DNA of 64,000 bases from the NCBI GenBank assembly GCA_015698045.1, contig BLAL01000165.1, positions 620,001 through 684,000 of the forward strand, in the 5' to 3' direction. Below are positions 46,301-56,799 of the stretch, piece after piece (within the stretch, counting starts at the first letter, position 1; each line of letters opens with the position of its first letter). A program made the position numbers and the translations under genes. The notes under the pieces were generated by a model, which saw only the letters and a list, made by a program, of their open reading frames with translations, had not been told where the DNA came from and made no database searches. The DNA is from Rhizophagus clarus (taxonomy: Eukaryota; Glomeromycota; Glomeromycetes; Glomerales; Glomeraceae).

Positions 46301-47218
46301 ATGCTTGTTAAATAATAATAAAAGTTTTTTTCTGAAGGTTACACTGGTCAAATAACCTTCAAAACTAAGCGTTCTGGATAAAAACGATGTTTATTAAAAA
46401 AAAAGTCAGTGATAGTGAAGTCTGAAACTTGTCATTTGGCATTCCAGACCTATAAAATTAGAACGAACTTTAGTTAAAGTTTGTTAAATAAATAAAAAAT
46501 ATAAAAAATATGATTTAAATAAAAAATAATAATAGTTGAACGTTAGCAAGAAACGTTCTCCAAACAAAATATAAAAAAGAATTTCGAAGTTTACCTTCAA
46601 AATGGTGTTCAAAGACGCAGTTTACATATGAAAATGTGAGGCAAAGGTGTTTCTTTAACGAACTTAAGCCTGGATTTGACAAGTGTTTCTTATAAAGAAA
46701 AGAAGTCCAGAGTCCTATGAAAAAAAAATCCTGCATGTTGCAGATTATACACCAGACATTGGATGAACTTAATTTTTTAAAAAAAATTACTCTTAAGCTT
46801 TGAAGCTTAAAAAAAAAAAAATAATTTTCAATTTTTTTTAATAGCTTTAACAGATTATTTCGTTTAAATTAAAAATTATTTCTTTAAAAAACATTGAAAT
46901 AAATTATTTTTTTAAAGTGCTGCAAAAAAAACAAATCAGAAGCGCAAAGCTTTATCAAAATAAAAAAAAAGTTTATGTAAAGTTTATCAAATAAAAAAAA
47001 AAAATACTGAAGATCCCTAAAGATTTTGTTGCGAAATGTTTTTAAAATCTGCAATTTTGGAGATTATCACAGAATTTTTATAAAAAAATCTTCAAAAAAA
47101 TAAAAAGCATGATATGTGTAATATTGCGCAGATTTTTATTAAAAATAGTTAAAAAAAAGTAGCAATCTGCAATTTTTGCAGATTGCCGCAGATTTAAACT
47201 GATATAACTTTCCTGATG
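43313..47218. mobile_element. Microexon-array TIR element, copy B (3.9 kb)
   Basis: Ends CATCAGGAAAAATTTTGG and ACTTTCCTGATG match copy A. Inside are about 20 tandem-like units of 95-120 bp. Each unit, on the minus strand, has a T-rich tract ending TTTTTAG, then a 32-41 base segment of the type GTCCAGAACTCC-x-GGCAGAC, then AAGGTAAA, GTAAAAA or GTATAAT. Spacers contain perfect or near-perfect palindromes (GAACGTTAGTTAACGTTC; GAAATGTTACTAACATTTC; GTGAAACGTTACAACATTTC), followed by A8-10 and T8-10 runs. The palindrome arms vary between units but stay complementary. A hAT-type MITE is nested at 45718-46238. No long open frame exists. Confidence 0.7.
45718..46238. mobile_element. hAT-type MITE, 521 bp, nested in copy B
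   Basis: Ends TAAGGATGCCAAAG and, reversed, TAGGGATGCCAACG match at 12 of 14 positions. The flanks GTCCAAAA and GTCCGGAA are a degenerate 8-bp duplication (6 of 8). Subterminal regions are filled with CAGTTTT/AACTGAA/AACCAGTT words in both orientations. Non-coding. Confidence 0.75.
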
Positions 47219-47812
47219 TTAATTCAGTACATAAAGCAGTGGGAAAGGATATAGATATGAGGCCAGAGAATAAGGATACAGGGATATCTTTATCAGGTAC
47301 GTTTGAATCCAACCAATACCAGATAAGCAAAGCAGAAGATTATAGTTCTGAACAGAGTCATCTATATAAAATTCATAATGAGGCACTAAGCCAGAATCAA
47401 TACAATCAAAAAAATTCAATCAAATAGCCAGAAAGGTCCAGGTACTAATGTGAACTGGGAAAAGTCTTTAATGGAGATAATATTGGGTGATGAAGCATGA
47501 ATAGGAGAAAGTAGCATCATTAACCCAATGGAGCAATTAAGTGTTGTGGGTCATTCATGAGAGCGACTGAGAGCAGTAAAAGGAACAATGTAAGTAGCAT
47601 CCTTTGGGATGGCAAAAAGACATATTTGCGATGCCAAGTATCTTTGACATTCAGCACCATTAGGAGCCAGTTGATTGAAGGAGCAGCCAGTACATGGTCT
47701 GATAGTAGGGTAAGGAGAACTGTCCAGGCTAGAGGGAAGTAGGATCCAATGACAAATAACTACATAGGACTGGAGAGGCATAAATCAGCGAGTTGACAAT
47801 ATAAAATTACAT
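47219..47812 (+). pseudogene. Coding relic with many Gln/Arg/Trp-type stops
   Basis: The first part reads VHKAVGKDIDMRPENKDTGI, SLSGTFESNQYQISKAED and SSEQSHLYKIHNEALSQN. After a shift near 47415 one phase reads QKGPGTNVNWEKSLMEIILG, SIINPMEQLSVVGHS and GMAKRHICDAKYL, then HSAPLGAS and DWRGINQRVDNIKLHV. Stops in the second part are TGA, TGA, TAA, TGA, TGA, TAA, TGA and TAG in about 130 codons without an indel. Family unknown. It may be the continuation of the frame interrupted at 43312. Confidence 0.5.
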
Positions 47813-50463
47813 GTAGATATAAAATAAAATAATACAAAAAAAAGTCACACAAAATTATAGTAAATCTAGTCTAAATCTAAACTAACAAAACAACAAAATT
47901 TGTATATCCCAATCATCTAAGAAAATAAATGACTCAAGATTGACCCTCAGAAAGGACCCATAGTAATGTGCATCACACGATCTTATCTGAGAGCAAACTT
48001 TCTGAACTGAAAATAGACTCTACGCTGATGGAAAGGAAATATGGTCAGTCCATTTCCAACCATAGGTAATAACAGACCTGTACCAATCAAAACCAATATC
48101 AGAGTCAAGAGGAGGTAGGGTGAAGGGGGAGCCAGAAAGCGATGATGGAGCAGGCAGAAGAAAACATGAGGAATAACAAAGTGGCTTACGTTATTTTAAA
48201 TAAAATTTATTATCTTAATTCTGGTCAGAATTTAACAATCTATCTTTAATTCTGGCCAGAATTTATATAGTCCTTTAAAAAAAATTCGATTTTTTTAATC
48301 ATAAGGTGATACAAAATGTAACATTTATGGTATCCTTACATGCTAATTTATAAGTAAAAATGAAATTAAAATTTCCTCATTCAGCATACAAGTAACACAA
48401 GTGTTGCTGTCACGTGACTGTAACTTTCATAATGGTGCTACTGGGGTAGTTATCATTTGTTGATCTTGCAGTTGATGTGGTAATATATATTCTACAATTT
48501 TCTTTTTTTTTGATTGATCAATTTTTACTTGAACTTTTTCCATCTGTTACTTTATCATTCATTTTTTGTCTTACTAAATTTAGATCTGATCTCATTGACC
48601 TTACTTCTTTTGTTAATCAGCATATCTTCTCACTAATAATTCATTCCTTATGCTTGAGCTGCATTTCCATATTTGCTAGCTTTGATATATTCTTTTGCTG
48701 CGCCTCATAAGGCCAAGTATGAATGTCCATATTTTGTTTTCTATTAGCGATATGTCAGTATTATAAAGGTTGTAACAAATATTTCTACAGCTCTTTCCAT
48801 AAATTCTAAAGCTTTTGGGTCAAGTTTTGATAGCCTATTCTATTAAAGTATAATGCTTTCTTATTTGGATTGGTTAGAATATCTTAGAAAAATGTGATGA
48901 TACTCTATTTATTGTCTCCAACACACTTGCAACAATTCCTGGGATTAAATTCATCTAATTTCTATTGTATCATGATCACCAAATGTTCCATTTATCTATA
49001 ATTGTAAGTCAAGTTGTTCATTACAGCAGAATGATTTACAGACTGCTAATATTTACAAATGATTTCTTCTATACTGCAATTTAAAGAATCAGCTTAAATA
49101 AGGTTTATTATTTGCACTTGTGATGTTATCAAAAATTAGTTTTATTTTAAAATTTATTTTCTTTATTTTAACATTAATTTCACTTTACTTTTAACAATTT
49201 ACAGGTTTAAATTTATTGGTTTGTTGCAACATGTGTAATTTTTAATATAGCATCATAATAGCATAATAAAATGTAAATATATTGCAAAAAAGGGCTAATA
49301 TTGTGCGTTTCATTTAATTCGTAATCTGTGTAAAAAGTAGAGAATTTAATTATTAAAAACTGGGGTTAAAGTTATATATAGCAGTATATAATAGCGTGGA
49401 ATCTGAAGACGTGGCAAATTAAAGTACTAATTTTTTAAATATGATGTAAAAACTAAAACCATTAGCATAAAATTATACTATTTGGCTAGCTTTTTACTAA
49501 AGTCCAGTAAAATTTTCAATCATTAGAAATAACTTTCTTATGAGCCCAAAAGTAAAAACCCATTATTCGCAAAGTTAAAAATAAGGCTTTTTTTTTCTAG
49601 GGCTCTTTACTTTATATATGGATCACGAATTAAATATAAATTAAAAATTATCTAAAACCTTATTATTAAAAATGGTATTAAATAGCTTTGAGTAATCCAA
49701 TTTTAGTGAAAAAAATGTGATTGAAAAGTTCATTATTAGCGTTATTAAGTGGCTTAAATTTAGCTAAAAATTAGACTAATTTTAGATTGCGAAAATTTAT
49801 AAAATAGTTATTTAGGAAAATTATGGATTGTGACTTTAGAGGTGACATACGGGTGATTTGAAAGCACCTTTTGTCAGCTTGTTTTATTACCAGAAATTCT
49901 TTAGAATATTGGTAATGGCTGTTATTCTTATTGATGTGTGCTTAATTTAGCTGTACTTGTTTATACAGATTGCTATAATTATAAAATTGTTATTTGTACT
50001 ATAAACAGATAACTTATTTGTCCGATCATTTGGAGGTGAGACAAACATTATCGATCAGCCATCGCTCTTATACTTTACTAGTATTTAGATAGTAAATGAT
50101 AAATGATGATAAAATAAGCAATAAAAAGACTCACGTCCAAATGAATAGATATATACGTACTTTGTTTATACGCCATTCAAATTTTTGTTTATGCCAAGAA
50201 TGCCAAGAGAATTACAGTAATTAGGTTTATAAGATATTTATTAAGATTAATGAGTATTGGTATTACGGTATTAGGCCTTTATATACAGTTATACACGATG
50301 TATTAAAAAATTGCAAATGAAATTCTTTTTAAAGTTTCTTAGATAAATGATTTTGATGTTATCAGTTTAATTTCCGGGAAGGACATAATTCATCCTTTAT
50401 ATAGACCCTAGATCCCATGCATGCACGGCCATTTTCAGTCAAATCCTTTCTATTGTAATTCAA
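47813..50463. other. Mostly non-coding
   Basis: One coding-like fragment lies at 48000-48175 (for example YADGKEIWSVHFQP, then TAG, and ISESRGGRVKGEPESDDG), probably the last trace of the decayed accessory block. Beyond 48.2 kb the sequence is A/T-rich. It holds blocks at 49469-49515 and 49619-49634 that recur at 20863 and 21174. Confidence 0.4.
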
Positions 50464-50631
50464 ATGGATCTTTGAATTAATTTACTCATCCTACTAGTTT
50501 TTGTTTTATCTGTTGTTTCTGGCCAATCTTGCTATGATTGTAGTAATGGCTGTCCAGGTGGTTGTCCAGATGGTACTACTTGCACGTTTTCTAATACTGG
50601 CTATTCGCCGACTCTGTACGTGTGTATTTAA
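50464..50631 (+). pseudogene. Small secreted cysteine-rich peptide with in-frame TGA
   Basis: ATG GAT CTT is followed by TGA, then INLLILLVFVLSVVSGQ (a good signal-peptide core), then SCYDCSNGCPGGCPDGTTCT and FSNTGYSPTLYVCI before TAA. Cysteines follow the pattern C-x2-C-x3-C-x3-C-x5-C, typical of a small secreted protein. The TGA at codon 4 would be a CGA-to-TGA change within MDLRINLL. Alternatively the real start lies elsewhere, or GTACGTGTGT at 50617 is a splice donor to an unseen exon. Effector-like role is only an inference from size and cysteines. Confidence 0.5.
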
Positions 50632-51192
50632 GCTTCATTTTTGGTCAGTATATTATTAATTTCAGCTTTTCTTTGATCGCTTCAAGTTCAATATTAAATT
50701 TAATAGTTTTGTAAACGTTAGGTCTTCTTTGACTTCTGTTTTGAAGGTTCACTTCTTCTACATCGATAAATATTATTGAATAATGTTTTATGATTATTGT
50801 AAACTGTATATTCATCTTATTTTATCATTTGTAGCATTTTTATAGTAACTCTTAAATAATTTACTATTATTAAGAAGTTTTCATAAAGTCATCTTATAAT
50901 AAAATTGAGATTTTTTTTTCTCAAAGTTGTTTCTGTAACCAATTTTCATTTATTTGTACTCCATACAAACTTTTTTTGAAAACTAAATCGTAATGCATTG
51001 CAATAATTTAATTTTTAAAATGGTAAATAAGACTAATTTAAAAGTAATCGGATTGCAAAATGTGGAAAAAAAATAAAGAACAATTCCATTTTGATATCGT
51101 AACAATATGTAACAATATTATTACAACATTGCTTAATTATGATATGACTATGATACTTATGCTATATTATTTCAGCATTTGATATGATATCT
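50632..51192. other. No gene seen
   Basis: A/T-rich, no supported exon. Confidence 0.4.
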
Positions 51193-51923
51193 CAGTGTTC
51201 GGTAATGACCTGGTCATTTGACCATTTTTCGGATTAGGAGTCATTTGACTGTCATTTGCATCATTTGTCATTTGGTCATTTGTCACTAAAATACAGAAAG
51301 ACTATTGGACAATTTAATTACATTATCACGTGATGTAAAATCGCAAATCATAGTCGCCTAACCAATGACAGCAAAAATTATTAATATTGTATGCATAAAT
51401 AAAATTTCACATGCGAAAAATAGGTTCTATATGCAGTATATGAGTTACAATTATTGCAAGTTTATTAGCTTTTATTGCTTTTGTTGATAAAATAAACCCA
51501 TTGATGAAATAACTTTATTGATGAAATGATGATCGGTGAATAATAATCTTGTTGGTAAATGAGATTATTGATAGTGGAACAATTTTCATTAAATAAATGT
51601 AATATTATTTATAAAAAAAATGGAGTTTATGATTAAATAGGCATAAAAAAAAATTATTTCTACCAATAAAAATAATAATAAATCACGTGATTCAACACTC
51701 TTTCACTACTATTAAAACTTTTTTTATTACATATGCTAAATAAATTTTGTTTCAATATTTTGTTTCTTTATTTTAAAATAAACAAAATAATTAATAATAA
51801 TTCTTGAAATATTTAATATTTTTCAAATGACTTAAATGACTGATCATTTGAGTTCCAAATGACAAATGACAAATGACTTGTCATTTGAGTCATTTGTCAT
51901 TTCAAATCATTTACCGAACACTG
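51193..51923. mobile_element. hAT-type non-autonomous element with perfect TSD
   Basis: Ends CAGTGTTCGGTAATGA and TCATTTACCGAACACTG are inverted repeats (16 of 17 paired). The flanks TGATATCT (51185-51192) and TGATATCT (51924-51931) are an exact 8-bp target duplication. Subterminal arrays of TCATTTG/CAAATGA words lie on both sides (51222-51295 and 51830-51905), as expected for hAT transposase binding sites. Length 731 bp with no coding frame. The intact duplication indicates a young insertion. Confidence 0.92.
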
Positions 51924-52843
51924 TGATATCTTATAATAAACTGAATGTCGAATAAACATTTAAAAATATTTGAGTCAAATTCTTAACATTATCGCCGTTT
52001 TCGAATTACTGTGATCAGGTGATTTGTCGATCAATTAAAATTAAATACCGAAAACAACGAAAACAACTGAAAATAACCGAAAACGATAGAAAATAACAAA
52101 ATACTGCTTATTTATTTACATTATAAAAACGCAATAAAAATTAAATTATCTTTTAAAAAGAAACGATATCTGATCCCCTTTTATTTATTTTTAAGCCGCT
52201 TTAATTTAAAACATACACTAGGTAAAAAATTTTTAAACATTTCTTTATTTATTAACTACTGTATTTCTAACTTTTTTTTAGAGTCTTTAGAACTTTAAGA
52301 ATGCTTCTATCTAAATAGTATCTAAATATTAATGTAAGTATCTTTAAAGAAACACTAACTTTCCCAAGTCCTTTGCCTAAAAAGATCTAAAAAAAAAACA
52401 TTAGTTAATGAACGAAATAATAGTTAGAAACGAAAGAAATAGTTAGAAATAATAATATAAAATAAAAAATTATTACCTTTTACTTGGTAGAAGTTGGTAT
52501 GAACCTTAGGAATCTTTAGGAATCGGTTTTAGGAATCGGTTTTTAGGAATCGGGTCTTAGGAATCGGTTAATAATGTTATACGATGATGGCTTAGCATTG
52601 CACAGATCAAATGATATTCATAGTATTTATAGCATAAATATGATTTATTTTTATTTTCTTAAAATCAATTTTTATTTATTACAAAATCACAGTAATTCGA
52701 AACGGCGATAAATGATATCCTTCTGGTATTATTTAACATTTTATTATTATTATTATTAATTTTAAAAAATATAAATATACATTAACCTTAGAAACTAAAT
52801 TATGTAAAGAAACGTGTAATACCAACTCATTTACATATTAATA
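51924..52843. other. Intergenic, with a short tandem repeat
   Basis: A/T-rich. Contains the TTTTAGGAATCGG repeat at 52505-52570, otherwise nothing supported. Confidence 0.4.
52505..52570. repeat. Tandem repeat TTTTAGGAATCGG x5
   Basis: Five adjacent copies of (T)nTAGGAATC(G)G with a period of 11-18 bases, the spacing differing only in the number of T and G. Confidence 0.8.
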
Positions 52844-53203
52844 TTACCTTACATTGTAATTTTGATATTTGTAGCGAAAAACAGTCATAGAATTGATACT
52901 ATTTCCCGTAAAGTTATTAACCGTAATGCTGTAACACAAGATTTTATACCGATATGTTGTAATAGGTTGCAACTTATTAAACCATATGTAGTAATAGGGT
53001 CGTAATTGGTTAAAATAATTAAGGCTAACATCTTTAATTTCCCGTAATATCGAGTTTTCTAACATCTCTCCTAAACTAAGGAAAGGGACTTGGTCTGATG
53101 TGAGAATTTCAGAAGATAATTTGTCATCCTGAAATTATAGGACGCTTTAAGTCTCATACATCATGATATTCAAACTAACTTTTGCTTGTTTTAAAGAAGT
53201 CAT
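52844..53203 (-). CDS. Hypothetical protein, two exons
   Basis: Exons 53203-53180 and 53128-52844, joined through a GTTAGT..TTTCAG intron of 51 bp in phase 0, give at least 102 residues. The protein runs MTSLKQAK, then DDKLSSEILTSDQVPFLSLG, EMLENSILREIKDVSLNYFN, QLRPYYYIWFNKLQPITTYR and SINSMTVFRYKYQNYNVR. The upstream codons (VTQELSANTMTSLK) also look coding, so the first exon may begin beyond 53203 after a splice acceptor. It is rich in Tyr and Asn with no membrane segment, and no family is recognised. A natural-looking frame (QVEESKKRSKNGLRIYNRIE) at 53589-53460 on the same strand may be an earlier exon. Confidence 0.5.
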
Positions 53204-53589
53204 TGTGTTTGCGGATAATTCTTGAGTCACTAAGTTTGTAAAAATTTAATGTGTCCATTTATGTTATAGCAGTATAAAAGTAGATGTTGATGTGGTTTTC
53301 TGTTTTGTGACATTAGCGCTTTTGGTTGAGTCAGATAAGAAATATTGTTAAGTTCCGGAGTGAGATGGAAACTCGTTGTGCAATGGAAAAAAATGGATAA
53401 AATGAATATGTTTATAGATATTTTATATCGGAAAAAATGTAATACCATACATTCGAAAAAGCAAAAAACCTGATAGACTAAATTTTTCTTCTTTTGAAAA
53501 ATATATTCAAAAATTTTTTCTATCCTATTATATATTCTTAAACCATTTTTGCTTCGTTTCTTTGATTCTTCAACTTGAAATTGCAGCAA

Positions 53590-55125
53590 TTACATAACGT
53601 AAGTAGCTTCTTTTTTTAGTGTTCTCTTTATTTTTTATAAAGATAAGATTAAACACTTCGTGAGGATTCAATATGTCCAATAATGTGACGGATATGTGAC
53701 GGATCCCTTCCGGTTGTTATAATATTAATTATTGATAATTTGCTCTGTGTATTTCTATTCTTAATAATTGAAATATTAGAAAAGTATACGGTACAAAATT
53801 CTTGATATTACTTTATAAAGCTCAGGGAAGGGGATGACTTAAACTAAAATAAACATTATCTCATACACAGTGTGTATTTGGGCATAGTTTTGAGCGATTA
53901 GTCATATATACACATGGCACGTCTGAAATATGTGCCAGGTTGTGGCGCATGCGTCAATTGTGCCATGCCACAAGCCATACTATGTCTACTGTACCACCTT
54001 TTTTCATATTATTAAAAATCCATTAAACAATAAAAGAAATTAAATATTTAAACTTGTACGTAGAATATTATTATAAATATACTGTATTACCAATTTTTTT
54101 TACAATAAGCGCGTATTTTTATAGATTTTGTTATATCAATTTGAACACCTTAGTTAAATAAGATAAGGTTTGAGTGAATAAAGAGAGCTATTTAACAAAT
54201 ATGATATATATAGTTTTTTTGTTAATATAAATTAAATATTCGTAAAAAATATTTTTTTAAAAAAAATTAGGCACATTTGTTTTTTATTTTTATAGCGTGA
54301 TTCCAGAACTTTGGTTAAATGAAATAGGCCTAGGAACTTAAGCAAAGTTGCTCAACAGGCGTGGGACTACACAGATATTGAATATTATCAGTTATGGAAT
54401 AATAACGTATTTAAATTAAAAATAATGTTTGTTTATTTGTTTATTAAGTTCAATAAATGTGAATGAAATTATTTTTAAATTTACTTATTGTAAAAAGTAA
54501 TAAAATAATTTTATTTCATATTTTAAGAAATTTTATTAGTTTTTTTGACTTTTCTGCTTTTCATTTTTTTTTTTTTTTTGCTTTTTTTTCTCTAAGCGCA
54601 CATTTCCGATGTGCATAAACACGGATATTAAAGTAAGATCCCGGTTCAAAACTCGGTCTAGAAGTCGGGCCTGGGCCGGACATTTTATTTTCCGAATCGC
54701 CAGAATATAAACCCGAATTTTCGTTAATTCTGGCTAATTTTCTATTTAGTTCCGAATGAAATCTAACTTATCATATTAGAGAAAAATTTTAACTTAACTG
54801 TATATTAACGTGAGAAATAATTTTTTTTTATTTTAGGAATTCTTTAAATTTTTTCTTTTTGAATATTTTAGATTTCTTTCGAATTTCGATATATCTGAAT
54901 AATTATTATTTATTTTATATATGTTAAATGTATTTTTGTATTTTTGTGTAAAAATCTTTATTTTTTTTAATAATACATAATAAACAAATAAATAAAGTTT
55001 CGATTAATTCAGCTTATGTTACGCCACAATATTTTCACGGCATAAATGTTGAACTTATGATTATTTAAACAACAAATGTTAGTTGTTTAACTGGTACAGA
55101 TCTACATTGTGGCCATTACATCTTT

Positions 55126-55177
<52 letters not shown>

Positions 55178-55934
55178 TAAAATTCTGAAAATATAAAATT
55201 TTAATATGTGAAAAAAAATTGTTGTATAAGAATTCTGATCTGGGTCTGGCCGGCCGGGAATCAAAATATGGTCAACTAGATATCGAAGTTCAGGAAAATC
55301 ATTTTGATTTTTGGGTTCACATTAAAAAAGTAGATATATGTGTACTTTTGTTTGTAGTGCAAGAAGCGCCGTTGTTTTTATGCCAAGAATGCCAAGAAAA
55401 ATTGATAGGCACAAAATGAGGACCTTTATATAATCACATCTATATTAATCATTGGTTTTGTGGAACCAATTGGTGATTATACAGAGGGTTAATTGTAATT
55501 ATTCACGAATTAACAAATAATAAAGATCATGAATAACGACTGAACTATATAAAGTTTAATGAATTTTTAAAATTATAACTACATAATTTGTTAGATATAT
55601 TGTTGTTTGTAATTGAGTTCCTTGGAATTTGATTCTTTGATTCTCGCGATTTTGTATGTCGATCCCATTTGGTTCAAGATGAAAAATTCCAGCATCATGC
55701 TTTGTTAAAAAGTTTAATCGCGTCAAAATGAGCAAATATTGTATATCGATTGTAATTTTTTTTTTAGTGTTAATAAATTTTTAACGATCTAGACAACAAT
55801 ACGACAACCAAATAAATTTTAGCAAAAAATACAACAGAACATTAATTTTATTATAAATTACTAAAATATTCTATCTTAAAAATTAATACAGAATAAAAAT
55901 GATGAGCAGAGAGGGAGAAGATTAGAATTGTCAT
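53590..55934. other. Intergenic, no gene supported
   Basis: A/T-rich, with a 44-base A run at 55131-55174. A more GC-rich stretch at 54645-54690 contains GGTTCAAAACTCGG, like a degenerate pol III B box, but no tRNA can be folded around it. An open frame at 55219-55419 contains TATGCCAAGAATGCCAAGA, a phrase also present at 50190, so it is probably repeat-derived. Confidence 0.4.
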
Positions 55935-56799
55935 TTAAGCATGATTGTTATTATTAACAGGACCACTATTGGTATTATTCATATTAGGATTAATATTAGG
56001 ACTAATAGTAGGATTGTTATGAATTACTATTGATGGTTGCGTTTGAGAAGATTTTGAATCATCTTTATTTTCATCTTTTTTACCAGATTTATATTTAAGA
56101 TATCCAACTATCGCCGCCCCAATTGCTCCTATTACTGATACAATCGAACCTACGATCGTTCCCGTATTCGGGCCTGAATTTTGACTAGGATTACTAGTAT
56201 TTGGATTAATTGAGTTATTTGGAATATTTGGGTCACTATTTGGAGAATAATTATTATTGCCATTAGGCAATGAAGGTGATGAAGGAGAATTAGACGAAGG
56301 TCTAAAATAGAATAAAAAAGTAAAGCAAGTTCAGAAATGAGGAACTCGACTAAATAAGAAAGATTTTGAAAGACTTACGATCCACCCCAGGTCCCACAAT
56401 CACTTTGAAATTTCGATTGACTGTCTACAGGAATACCACAACCACTACCACAAGATTGAAGGTTGTTATAAAAGTTTTGATTACATACACACTTTGGATA
56501 TGGTAGGTCGGCTAATGAAAAAAAAATTACATACTTAAGTTAGCATTCATTCAATCAAGATATAAGATTTATGATCAAACGTCCATAGTCTCTTTTGTAC
56601 ATTACTTACCATAACCAACACTAGAGCCAAGTAAAGCTACTGGCTCATTTAAATTAATTTGAACATGGCAAGGAGCTAAAAGTATATTTAAATTATAACA
56701 ACTACTGTCAAGAGTGCCTTTACAAGTTTGGAAATTATATTGGGATAATGCTCCGGTTCCAAATATTATTACAATAAATAATAATAATAATAATTTCAT
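55935..56799 (-). CDS. Cysteine-rich single-pass membrane protein
   Basis: Exons 56799-56610, 56511-56379 and 56301-55935 (98 and 77 bp introns, GTAAGT donors) give 229 residues. Layout: signal peptide MKLLLLLFIVIIFGTGALS; an extracellular domain with eight cysteines (TCKGTLDSSCYNLNILLAPC, then PKCVCNQNFYNNLQSCGSGC and SDCGTWGG); an Asn/Pro/Ser-rich stalk; a membrane segment TIVGSIVSVIGAIGAAIVGY; and a Lys-rich start of a 60-residue Asn-rich cytoplasmic tail. The last five cysteines (C-x-C-x10-C-x3-C-x14-C) recall the CFEM spacing, but the first three do not fit well. It is probably a cell-surface protein; ligand unknown. Intact, with no repeat-type stops. Confidence 0.8.

Noticed and set aside
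54645..54690. Possible tRNA or tRNA-derived SINE (GGTTCAAAACTCGG)
   Set aside because: No A box or cloverleaf can be placed around it.
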